Positions 1-10,886 of a stretch of 64,000 nt of DNA are shown piece after piece. Where the stretch lies: contig NC_089431.1 of assembly GCF_026210795.1 (NCBI RefSeq), positions 2,232,001 through 2,296,000 of the forward strand, given 5' to 3'. Each line of letters begins with the position of its first letter. Within the stretch, counting starts at the first letter, position 1. The DNA comes from Rhizophagus irregularis (taxonomy: Eukaryota; Glomeromycota; Glomeromycetes; Glomerales; Glomeraceae). Position numbers and translations under genes: made by a program. The notes under the pieces were generated by a model. That model was not told the DNA's origin and did not search any database. It saw only the letters and a program-made list of their open reading frames with translations.

Positions 1-2752
1 CTGGAACTTCCTCTCGGTCTACAAAACTTGTTCATGGTGGTGTTCGATATTTAGAGAAAGCCATAAAGGAATTAGATTATGAACAATTCAAGCTTGTAAA
101 AGAGGCACTTCATGAACGTGCCACATTTTTACATATTGCGCCATATATAAGTTATCAATTGCCAATTATGTTGCCTATATACAAGTATGATTTAACGATC
201 TTTTTTGAAAAAATTTTTTAATCGTTTAAACCGGATTGAATTCACAATAATATTACTCATTGATTAAGGTGGTGGCAAGTCCCGTATTTTTGGATTGGTT
301 CGAAATGCTATGATATGCTTGCTGGCAGAGAAGCTGTGGAAAGTTCATACTTTCTGACACGTGGCAAAGCACTTGAAGTTTTTCCATGGTTGAATAAAGA
401 CAAGCTAGTTGCTGCAATGGTTTATTATGACGGTTCGTAAAATAATAGCTCAATTACTCAGAGTAATTGTTCTATGTTCCTAACTTCAATAAGAAATTGA
501 TATTTTTCGCTGCAGTGTCCGCGTAATCGGTAGATCATTGATGTCCATTCAACCTACCTTCATTCAGGTCAACATAACGATGCACGTATGAATGTAGCAA
601 TTGCTTTAACTGCAATTTCACTTGGTGCCGTCGTTGCTAATCATGTGGAAGTGAAAAAGTTGGCGAAAAATGAAGAAGGCAAAGTTAGTGGTGCATATGT
701 AAAAGACACTCTAACCGGAGAAGAATGGCTAATAAGAGCAAAAGGGGTCATAAATGCTACTGGTGCATTTACAGGTAGGTTTATCCTAATTTATCATTTT
801 TATCTTTAATGATTTCTCAGGTTATAATTATAAAATATAATGAATAAGTTTAGTCATTACAATATAATTCACTATGAATTATATTTACGTTAGATTTCAA
901 ATATATGGCAAAAGTTAACATTTAGCGCCAAAGGCGATTGAATAATAAGAAAGTTTAAACGATTCATGATTGACATTTGGAGGTGCGTCAGCTATCAACT
1001 GACGCAAATCGTCTCCTAAGGCAAGACATATACAAACAAAAAAAAATCTGATCAAATTTTTTTTTTAAAAAATTTCAGACAGTATTCGTTCAATGGATGA
1101 CCCCAGAAATGAAAATATTGTTGCACCTTCTTCTGGAGTACATGTTACTTTACCCAATTATTATAGTCCCCGAAAAATGGGCATGATTGATCCATCAACG
1201 TCTGATGGAAGAGTTATTTTTTTTTTGCCTTGGGAAGGAAATACTATTGCTGGTACAACTGATTCACCTACAGAACTAACATATAACCCAATGCCGAAAG
1301 AAGAAGAAATACAATGGATATTGGACGAAATTAAGCGATATCTAAGTCCGGGTATATGTTATTTTAATAGTAATTTAAAAAATTTTCGTTTCTTCTATTT
1401 CATCAAAGTCTTTACATAATTTTATTTCAATTGTAGATATTAAGGTTCGTCGGGGTGATGTTTTAGCTGCATGGTCGGGAATAAGACCTTTAGTACGCGA
1501 TCCTTATGCAAAAAACACTTCAGAGTTAGTACGAAGTCACATGATTTACGTTAGTAATTCTAATTTAATTACTATTGCTGGTGGTAAATGGACAACTTAT
1601 CGCGCCATGGCTAAAGAAACGGTTGACAAAGCTATTGAGATATTGGGTAAGCAAATATATATAATATATGATATTTGTTTGTTTGTTTCCTTTTTTATTT
1701 TTGTAACTATAATACCGAAACTCTCATTTTCATGTGTTGTGAAGGATTAAAGCCTCAAAACGAGTGTCTTACAGAAAAAGCTAGACTTATTGGCTCGCAT
1801 GGGTATTCAAAAACTATGTTTATTAAGCTTATTCAGCAATTTGGATTGGAAACTGAAGTAAGTTTCATGTTACAATGTAAATAAATAATTAAGTTTGAAA
1901 TTATAATATTTCTTGCTTTATATAGACCGCTCAACATTTAGTGAATAGCTATGGGGATCGCGCTTGGGCAGTTGCCGCATTATCTAAACCTACAGGCAAA
2001 CGATGGCCAGTATTTGGTCAACGGATAAGTCCTTTTTATCCATATATTGAAGCTGAAGTACGCTATGCTGTTCGTCGAGAATATGCTTGTACTCTAGTGG
2101 TATGTAATTTTAATTATGTTTAAATTATTGATTTAAATTAGTTTAAGGTTAAATTCTATTATGGCGATACTTTTAGGATGTTATTGCACGTCGTACAAGA
2201 TTATCTTTTCTTAATGCTCAAGCAACTCTTGAATCTCTACCTCGAATTATTGAAATAATGAGTGAAGAACTTGAATGGTCTTCTGAACGACAAACTCAAG
2301 AATTTGATAAAGCTGTTGAATTTTTGTTCACTATGGGATTACCTAAACCAAAAGAAAAATTAACTATAAACAAAGTTCGAATTGAATCCTCAAAACGTTC
2401 AGAAAATGGAGTTCTTTATTCTCGTTCACAATTTCAGCCAGAAGAATTGGCTAGTTTTCAAAAGGTCTTTTCAGATTTGGATATTTCAGGTGATGGACGT
2501 ATAATGACAAGCGATTTAGAAAAAGCTTTAGTATTAGTAGAATATTCTATCCCTAAAAATACGTTAAATTCAATTATTTCTGAAGCAAAATTTGATAGAG
2601 AAGATTCCATTGAATTTGAAGAATTTTTGGAATTTATGAGTGATGTAAAAGAGGCACAACTTAAGCATGCATTTCCCGAGATAGTTGATTATCAAATAGG
2701 CAAGCATGAACAAAAGAGAATTCCAATTGAAAGATCATCTGGCGGTGTATAG
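1..2752 (+). CDS. GUT2: Mitochondrial FAD-dependent glycerol-3-phosphate dehydrogenase (3' part)
   Basis: The enzyme oxidises glycerol 3-phosphate to dihydroxyacetone phosphate on the outer face of the inner mitochondrial membrane and passes electrons to ubiquinone. The start lies before the window. Exons as read: <1-184, 269-432, 568-774, 1079-1351, 1437-1646, 1745-1857, 1926-2099 and 2177-2752; all phases join. Family landmarks seen in order are TKLVHGGVRYLEKA, WWQVPYFWIGSK, QHNDARMN, SIRSMDDPRNENIVAPSSG, FFLPWEGNTIAGTTD, and the substrate-side AGGKWTTYRAMAKETVDKA. The last exon adds a C-terminal EF-hand with the loop DISGDGRIMTSD and a second, degenerate one, as in the calcium-regulated animal enzyme. 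The N-terminal FAD (GxGxxG) region and any targeting peptide are outside the window. Transcribed in the same direction as the next gene. Confidence 0.95.
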
Positions 2753-3181
2753 ATTTAATGACATTATTAATTTCTTCGAAGTTGTTTATGTTGCAGATGA
2801 AAATTAATTTTATTCCATTTATTATTATATATCTTATAAATTACACTATATTTTTTTTATCTATTAAATTGCTATAATTACTATGCTAATAATTAAATGG
2901 TTATCTTTTTTTTTGTGGAATTACAAAAGTAAATATCACTTAATTACTGTGGTCCGAGTTATCGGATTAATTTATGGGAAATTTTGCGATCCACTTAAAA
3001 ATATAACAATAAATTATTTATTAGCTAAAAAATGCTTGTTAATTTCAACTTATTGTAGCATCACAGTATCACAGTATCAATTATAAAAAAAAAATCTTAG
3101 ACGCATCATTGCTGATCAATCTAATTGATAAAAATGATAACCATAGCCGATCAAGAAATTTTTTTTCCCTCGGAAAATTAA
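2753..3181. other. Intergenic spacer
   Basis: AT-rich spacer between two genes read in the same direction. It must hold the 3' end of the first and the promoter of the second. A short direct repeat (catcacagta twice, near 3059-3078) is the only structure seen. The 67-codon open frame here has no family features. Confidence 0.6.
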
Positions 3182-5898
3182 ATGACAACTACAGAAGAAA
3201 AACATTCAATAGCTTCTTTGAATACAAACCAAAACATTTTTGGTTCAAATTCTTCATTATGTAGTAAAACCACATTATTTGTTCGTAGGATACCATATGA
3301 TGCTATAAACAGTGAATTTGAAGAATTCTTTTCAAGTATGGGGCCTCTTAGATCCTGCTTCCTCGTTAAAGATAAGGAAGAAACTAACAATGCTTTAATA
3401 AGCAATTCTATTAGCGACGATTCGATTTTTCCTTCCATTAGTAGTGAAAAAATAACTTTCACTAAAGGAATGATTCCAGTGGTTAAGAATACAGAAAAAA
3501 ATAAAGGTTTTGGTTTTGTTCAATTTGTTTTGGCTCAAGATGCCGAAAAAGCTTTAAAAGAATTAAAAAAAGTTAAGTTTAGAGGTAAAGGTACTTTGAA
3601 AATGGAATATGCTACTAAAAAACATGAAAAACCTCCTGAAGCTATTCAAAAAATTATTAAAAGAAAATCTTCTCCACAAGATGATAATAATAAAAGAAAA
3701 TTAATAAAAATGGAATTCATTGAAAAAGATAGTGATAGAACCATTGTATTACAGGATTTACCTAAAAATTTGACTAGGAAAAAAATTTATAAAAAAATTA
3801 GGAAATTTGGTTACGTTCAAGATATGAAATTTCCTAACGGTGAAAATTCTACTGATATTGGTAAGTCTGCTTATATTTAATATTTAATTTAAAGGAAAAG
3901 ACGTATTAAAGTTAAATTTATTTTCTTTCTTTCTTTTTATATTTATATATAGTACACGTTATTTTTAAATCAGTCAAAGATGCTAATGATGCATTATTGC
4001 ATTTGGATGGTCACACTTTCCATGGATTAACGATGAGCGCAAAATTATTGTCAAAGGCAAATGACAAAAAAGGTCGCTTGATAGTTCGCAACATTCCATG
4101 GCAGGTATGTATGTAACACTGATTTAAAGACTGTAATTTACCTGTAATTTACTCTTTAACTAAAATTTATAATAGTATCGCGAACAAGAACTTTTAAAAA
4201 TTTTTTCCAGATATGGTGAAGTAATAGAAGTAAATTTGCCACGTAAATTCATAGGGGGTCCTTTACGTGGATTTGCGTATATACAATATACTAATCCCAA
4301 ATATGCAGAGAAGGTATCATTTTTTATATATAATGTGAAATCTTTATTACTTTAAAAAAATATATTGATTTATATTTTTTGTAGGCGATTGGTGAACTGA
4401 ATGAAACGAAACATCATGGACGTACTATAGCTGTGGATTGGGCATTACCAAAAGACAAGTATTTGGAAGCTATTGGATCACGGCAAATAGGGAAACTTGA
4501 TGAAGAGAGAATGCAAAATAATGATTCTGAAGAAAAGGGAATGGGTAATGATCAGGAAGAAGACAACGATGTTGAAGATGAAATGGAGCAGGATGAGGAT
4601 GAACAAGAGGAAGATAATATTATAAATGAAGGCGATGATGAGTTGCAGTATGAGAAACAAGAGGTAGATGATGATATGAACTACACAAATGTGTCAGATA
4701 ATGTTAGCTCTGTTACTGAAAATAAAATTCCTGGTGAAGTTAATGATAAGGAAAAATCAAGCGAGGACGAGAGCGATGTTATAGAAACCCATAACGAAGT
4801 ACCAAAGATGATGTATCCGCTTTCTAAAGGAACTGTATTATTCATTCGGAATCTATCTTTCGATGCCACAGATGAAGAACTCTCTAATATGTAATATCAT
4901 ATTTGTTAGCTTGATATTTCTGCAAAATAGATGATATTAATAATATTATTATGTCCTTTTACATCTTTTACATCTTTTACATCTTTTACATTAGATTTAG
5001 ACCATTTGGACCATTACGTTATTGTGTAATAACGATAGATCATCAAACAGGACGTTCACGTGGCACAGGATTTGTTTGTTTCAAACAAAAAGAACACGCG
5101 GAAGCATGTTTAGACGAAGCAAGAAAATCAAATCAAGAAATGTTTAGTGAATGGGAAGTGAATAATAAGAAAAAGAAACGAAAAGAAATAATATTTAAAT
5201 CGATTCTTACAGCAGATCCATCAGATTCATTAGCTAACAAATTTACATTACACGGAAGAGTATTATCAATAGTTAAGGCTGTTGATAGAAACGAAGCGGA
5301 TAAATTAACGAAAATGAATCAACAAAGAAAGCGCAAAGAAGACAAAAGAAATGTTTATTTGATGCAAGAAGGAGTGATCTTTCCAAATACAAAAGCAGCT
5401 AAATTATTAACTCCATCAGAAGTTAACAAATTTGTTGCATCATATTCTATGAGAAAGAATTTATTAGCAAAAAATCCGAATCTTTATATTTCAAAAACTA
5501 GATTATCGATAAGAAATTTACCACTAACAATAGATGAAAATAAATTAAGAATTTTAGGAAAAGAAAGCATTAAAAAGTTTAAAGAGGAGGTTGAAAGTAA
5601 AGAAAGGAAGGATTTGACTGAAAATGAGAAAATAGGATGGAATAAAAAAGTAGTTATTAAGCAGGCTAAAATAGTTAGAGCCAAGGATAGAATAGATACA
5701 GTAACGCAGAAACCACGCAGTAAAGGATATGGATTTTTGGAATTCGCGCAGCATGCACATGCATTAGCAGCGTTAAGATATCTTAATAATAATCCAGAAT
5801 TATTCGGGGAGAAGAAAAGATTAATTGTAGAATTTGCAGTAGAAAATTTTATTATTGTCAAAAAGAGATTAGCAAGATTAGGCAATAATAAAAAATGA
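3182..5898 (+). CDS. Multi-RRM nucleolar RNA-binding protein, Nop4/RBM28 type
   Basis: Probable ribosome-biogenesis factor acting in the nucleolus on the large-subunit rRNA precursor (role from family). Exons 3182-3860, 3953-4104, 4176-4313, 4385-4890 and 4995-5898 give 792 residues. RNA-recognition motifs start at about residue 30 (RNP2 TLFVRRIPY, RNP1 KGFGFVQF), 185 (RTIVLQDLPKN; weak RNP1), 263 (GRLIVRNIPW with RGFAYIQY), 471 (GTVLFIRNLSF with GTGFVCF) and 660 (TRLSIRNLPL with KGYGFLEF). A strongly acidic Asp/Glu linker lies at about 355-450 between the third and fourth RRM, as in Nop4/RBM28. The last intron ends in a short tandem repeat of acatctttt. The C-terminus is basic. Other multi-RRM proteins such as Mrd1 are less likely because the acidic linker falls in the Nop4 position. 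Confidence 0.85.
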
Positions 5899-6209
5899 CG
5901 TTAAATAAGACAATACTAAGAAGAGAAAGGTTAGTGTATAAATATTTTATTAGTAATAAATAATAATGATTTACTACTTAAATATTTATTATCTAATTTT
6001 ATTCTAGACATGATAATAAATTTAGTAAAATTCTGTATTTTCATGAATCAGTGAATATTATACAATATGGCGACATGTATCTTCTCTATTGATTAATAAT
6101 AATCTCATAATAATACTAATACATTAGAAAATCAATGGTAATAGAGGAAAAAAAAAAATTTTTTTTTGTGTCTGAAACTAAAAGTAAAAAAGCCTAATCA
6201 TTTAATTAA
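5899..6209. other. Convergent 3'-3' spacer
   Basis: AT-rich gap between two genes that converge. It should contain both polyadenylation regions. I see no other structure. Confidence 0.6.
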
Positions 6210-7823
6210 TTATGTATCTAAACATTCCCGAATATAATCTTTTGGAATGTGAGAATCGACTAAGGTTAAAAACGCTTTTAGAGTACATAAAGATTTATCT
6301 TTAGGGTGATGTTTATCATCATTTTGACAGGCAGGCAATTCTAAAATTTTATCGTTATATCTTACACGAACATAATGATTATCTTGAGCAGAAGAAAATT
6401 CTTCCTTGGATTCAAATAATTCTAATATAAGATGTGAATTGAATTTTGGCCATCTATGATCAAATGCATTGAATGTTGCTATTAAAGGAGCTAATGTTGA
6501 ATCATGTCCACTGTATATTGCAAATTTTAAATCTTCTGCTTCGGGTATATTGTTTACTTTTGAGAGAATAATATCACGTAAATCAGCAATGAATGGACCT
6601 ATTGCTAATCTTCTCATTTCTAATGTTTCATAAAATCTTTTTATATAAACTAGATATTAGTGCACAGTACTTGCCGGAATTGAGAAATTATTCTTGCCAA
6701 CTTACCCATTAAACCATTCACCAGTGGATATTTCATCGATTTTATCTATAACTTCTTCAGTGAATTCTTTCGGAATAGGAATTTTATTTGCTTTTGCTAG
6801 AAAATTAAAAGGTTGTAATAATAAAAAACTCTAGAGAATTGACGTCCAATATTCTACTTACCTGCAGTTACAGTATCAAATATTTCGTTTAAAGAAGGCT
6901 TAGAATCAAGCTTAACTTCGTTTACAATAGGTTTTAATTGAGTAGTTAAATATTTTAAATCGGATTCATAACGTAATTTTGAAGCCTCCCCAAATTGCTT
7001 AATCAGTGTCATTAAGCGCTTACATTTACTATTTTGATGTAAAGTTTCTTTATAAAAGGCTCTATTTATATAAGAATGTTAGATATTAATATTTTATTAC
7101 TAAGATCATATATTAATATATTAATAAATAAATACCTAGTATGAATTTTTAAAACGTACGAATTGGATCTGTATTGGGATGGATATAATCCGCCAATAAC
7201 TAGCTGCTGCAATGATTCGAATGTTCTTGCATAGTTGGTTGAACGTAAATAAAGTAATTTATCGTTTGATAATTTTTCATCCAAAAATTTTAATTTGTCT
7301 ACATATAATGTTCGAAAGTGAGCACCTAACTCAGTCATTGACCTACGCCCAATATCTGTTAACTACTCGAGCCAAAATTTTATTTAAAAATTTTAAATCT
7401 TAAATACTATTTATATACTCATATTATATATTCTATATTTTTATTATTATTTATTATTACCTGTCCAAACGCGCATGTTCCGGGAGAGGGAAAAGAATGA
7501 GAGTCAATACGTCTATAAGTAAATTGCTCGTACCCTAATTTTAAATTATCTTGATTATTTTTGTCCTCTTGAAATAATAAAATACTCGATTGAAATTCTT
7601 TTGCTTCGTGACATAAATTCCACAATGGGGGTATAACATGTTCTAGGAATGGTTTAACTGGCGTACGTTCACCTAAGTAATAATAAATAAAATAAAAATA
7701 AAATTTTTTACATAAATGTCACTTTTTAATTATACCGTGTCTATGAATCACTTGAACCAATTTCAATTGTAAATGATCTGGATAATAAAATCGGATTTTC
7801 TCATCGTCGTATGACGGAGGCAT
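6210..7823 (-). CDS. Histidine-type (branch 2) acid phosphatase-like protein
   Basis: Member of the histidine phosphatase superfamily, related to lysosomal/prostatic acid phosphatases and 2-phosphoxylose phosphatase. It hydrolyses a phosphomonoester; the substrate cannot be read from sequence. Exons 7823-7736, 7672-7461, 7362-7136, 7061-6862, 6790-6706 and 6612-6210 give 404 residues. The catalytic RHGERTPV motif is at about residues 25-32 and is split by the first intron. The proton donor is the HD of IYSGHDSTLAPLI. YLRSTNYARTFESLQQLVIGGLYP is the family motif between them, broken here after twenty residues only by naming. The start MPPSYDDEKIRF shows no signal peptide, so unlike secreted acid phosphatases this product is probably intracellular. 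The acceptor of the last exon is the least certain boundary. The gene is divergent from SPO11 with a gap of about 260 bp. Confidence 0.85.
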
Positions 7824-8083
7824 TGTTACAATAAAAATTTTTTTTTGATTGCCTTATATAATTTAAATAATAACAATTGAATTTTTTTTCTATTGTCATG
7901 TTTTAAAATGTAATTTACTATCACATAATAATTTAGCTTTTTTTTTAGTGATACATAATTTTCAGGAGTTAAAAAAAGCATCGCAGGTCGTTTTTTATTT
8001 AGGTTTAAAACAAATAATTTTTAATAAATTTCATTGGCGATACTGAGTCGATTACAAATTGTTCACGTTATCATTCTTTCAAC

Positions 8084-10153
8084 ATGGAAATTACAAAAGA
8101 ACGACGTGTAAACAAAGTAAATAATACGTTCAATGATTTCTTGGAAACTACGTACAGACCAAGGCAAATATAAAAATATAAATTAATTTATTTTAAATTA
8201 TGGTCTTTTTACTTAAAAACCGACTTTATAATCTAGAACATGGGTAATTCAAAAAATTGAATCGATGATTGAAAGATTATTGTTTGATATTGCAAAGAAA
8301 CGTCCACCAGTAATTAATTCGGTATCGAATATCAAACGAAAAGAGAATCATTCCAGGTAGTCTAAATATTTGTGCGAAAAAATAATTTCTTCAGCTAAAA
8401 ATTTTCATGATATACCGTAGATATGACGCACAAAATGGCATTATACGAAGAAAAAACAATAATCTTTCTAATAAACAAATACAGTTTTTATCAACAAAAA
8501 ATCCCAAAACATTTGTTATTATGATTCGTATTCTTGATATTTGCCATGAACTTTTAATTCAAAATGTAACTGCTACTAAACGTGACATTTATTATAAAGA
8601 TGTCAAATTATTTGGTAACTCACAAACTGTTGATCTGGTAAGATCAAACAATGCTTAAATTTACAAATCGAAAAAAATTTACATATCTTTTCACTTAGGT
8701 AATAGATGAATTGGCATGTTTTTTTCAAATACCAAGATCCTGTTTAAATGTGGTAAGCAACTTGTAATTTGTTACGTATATGATAATTTATGTGAATTAA
8801 AATTTTTCTATTCATAAGATTGCTTCCGCCAAAGGATTAGTCGCTGGTTCATTAAAAATAATTCAAAAAGATAGGTCTATATTAGATTGCTCAAAAACGA
8901 GTTGTCAGGTAATTCAGTAAAATTACTTTATTTAATTTAACGAAAATTTTTTTTTACGTGTTCTCTTTTTTATAAGGGAACGCTTATACCAACTATGGAT
9001 CTAATTGATAATATCCTTTAAGTGTCATAACATTTTATTAATTAAAATAAAAAATTTCCCTTAATAATTCAAACGAATTGAGACCAATGCTGAATTCGTC
9101 TTGGTCATAGAAAAAGAAGTATAACATACTTTTGTTTATTATACTCATTTTTTTTTCTTTCGATTTTATTCAAAATTTATATCATTTTTAATATAATTAG
9201 GCAACATTTCAATACATTTTATCGAGCAAAATGCACGAGCAATTTGGACCTTGCATCTTAATTACAGTGTGTAAAATTGATCATATGTATATCATTTATT
9301 TTTATTTTTCAAATTAAATTAATCTTGTATTTTTTTATTAAAGGGAAAAGGGTATCCGGTTTGTATCATTTTATGAGTTTGATATATTAAGCATTGTAAC
9401 AATTTTTATCGCAGTAAATTAGGATATAGCCACTCGTCAATTAGTTAAAAATTTAAGTGATTTACGTCGACCAGATGAAACGTATCCATTTCTACAAATA
9501 TTAGGATTCTTTGACAATGATCCATACGGTGAATGACATTCATTTTGATTTTGTGAATTTCTGTTTTTTTTTCTTAAAATTAAAAATGAATTTCGTTTTT
9601 TCGTTATTAGGAATAGAAATTCTTTGCGTTTATAAATTCGGATCATTGGTAATATAAAAATCGGATCTTCTGTAAATTATTAAATGGAAAATAATTCACA
9701 TATAATATACATAATGTAGACCATGTCATTTGACAATGAAAATTTGGCAACGCCTGGTATAAAATGGCTCGGGTTACACTGTTCAGACTGGAAAAAGTAA
9801 AGTACAAAGTTCTTGTCAAACTGGTCAGTTGTAACTATATTGCTAAAACTCTATATATAGGTATAGGATTTCAAAGAGTTCTTTAATAAGGATATCTTCC
9901 GCCGACAGAAAAAAAGCATATCATTTGTTACAACGCAATTATCTTCAAGCCGAATGGAAGTAAGCTATTATCGTTATGTTCATTACGAGATTTACCATTG
10001 TTTAATTACTAAAGTTAATATTGTTTTTTTAGAAAAGAAATTTGCCTAATATTGTATATGGGATATAAAGCTGAAATACAAAGTTTGGACGATTGTGAAA
10101 ATGTGAATTTACTAAATTACCTAATATCCAAAATAAGTCGTAGCCGTTTTTAA
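8084..10153 (+). CDS. SPO11: SPO11, meiotic double-strand-break protein (topoisomerase VI A-like)
   Basis: Spo11 starts meiotic recombination by cutting DNA through a tyrosine ester. Exons as read: 8084-8163, 8237-8356, 8421-8637, 8699-8752, 8819-8908, 8977-9010, 9075-9118, 9201-9266, 9344-9358, 9423-9528, 9611-9648, 9720-9796, 9867-9959 and 10033-10153, giving 384 residues, near the usual ~400. The catalytic tyrosine region TKRDIYYKDVKLFGN is intact. The Toprim metal-binding residues are in FVLVIEKEATF (Glu) and FFDNDPYGIEI (Asp-x-Asp). The C-terminus YKAEIQSL matches the family. Intron 1 uses a GC donor (AAG|GCAAAT). Intron 6 (9011-9074) is an AT-AC intron with U12 signals. Exon 9 is only 15 nt (GKGYP). 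No frame break was found, so the gene looks functional. Exon 1 is the least certain part: it was chosen because only it gives an ATG and the correct phase into exon 2. Confidence 0.9.
9011..9074 (+). other. U12-type AT-AC intron in SPO11
   Basis: The intron begins ATATCCTTT, the exact consensus of U12-type 5' splice sites. It carries TCCCTTAAT at 9057-9065, one mismatch from the U12 branch-site consensus, 10-11 bases before the end. It ends in AC (caaac). Splicing here joins A|GA (Arg) and restores LIDRIETNAEFVLVIEKE, the conserved Toprim strand. No GT-AG alternative keeps the frame: the exon otherwise runs into TAA at 9019. Confidence 0.88.
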
Positions 10154-10886
10154 ATTTAACTGTATATTACGAAATTTCTTTTAAAAATCACTTTGTAAAT
10201 ATCACATTAATCTTATTTTAAATAATCGGAAATTACACAAATTATACCAAACTGGACGATTTAATCTAGACTATAAAAAAAGCTTCTAGACTTGGTATAG
10301 ATAGACAAAATGATATCATAAATACGTTAGTGTTACTTACATAAATAAAAGATTGTCTTATGACTCTTAAATATTTGGCTAATTGTTTTAGTTTAATTTG
10401 TGTGACAACTTCGAAAAACATGCGTTTATGTAATATGTATGTGTAGCAAATAAATTAGATACGGCACCCATCCGAATAAATCATTCATTGTGATGGGAAT
10501 TTATTTGAATTTTTATTATACATGTATCAGATAAAAAAATAACCATTGTAAGAAAAAAAGAAATAGTCAAAAAAAATTTATAAAAAAATTGAATTTACAG
10601 CATAAAAAAAAACAAATTTATACAACTAAAAATTTCATATTCTAAGTAGTTTAAGCTTTTTTTTTGCTAAATAATCTTATAAACTTACAAACCTTCAATC
10701 AAATGGATATTGAATAAATAAAAAATTTAATTAAATAAAATATCATACAATAATGTTTTTGTTGAATTACTCAAAACTTGCACAATGTTATATCTTCGAG
10801 CTTATGGAGCTTATGGTATCCTATATAAACATTTGAATGTGAATGTTAGAATAGAAATGTTACATCTGTTATTGAATGGGAGGCAT
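10154..10886. other. Convergent 3'-3' spacer
   Basis: AT-rich spacer between the convergent SPO11 and histidine kinase genes, with many A/T runs suited to polyadenylation. No gene or repeat recognised. Confidence 0.6.

Noticed and set aside
4478-4660. Minus-strand hydrophobic frame
   Set aside because: Complement of the acidic Asp/Glu linker codons of the RRM protein.
5484-5885. Minus-strand frame of 133 codons
   Set aside because: Antisense to the last exon of the RRM gene, which has clear domains.
9011-9030. SPO11 as a pseudogene because of the TAA after AATATCCTT
   Set aside because: The stop lies inside an AT-AC intron with complete U12 signals, and the frame continues perfectly after it.
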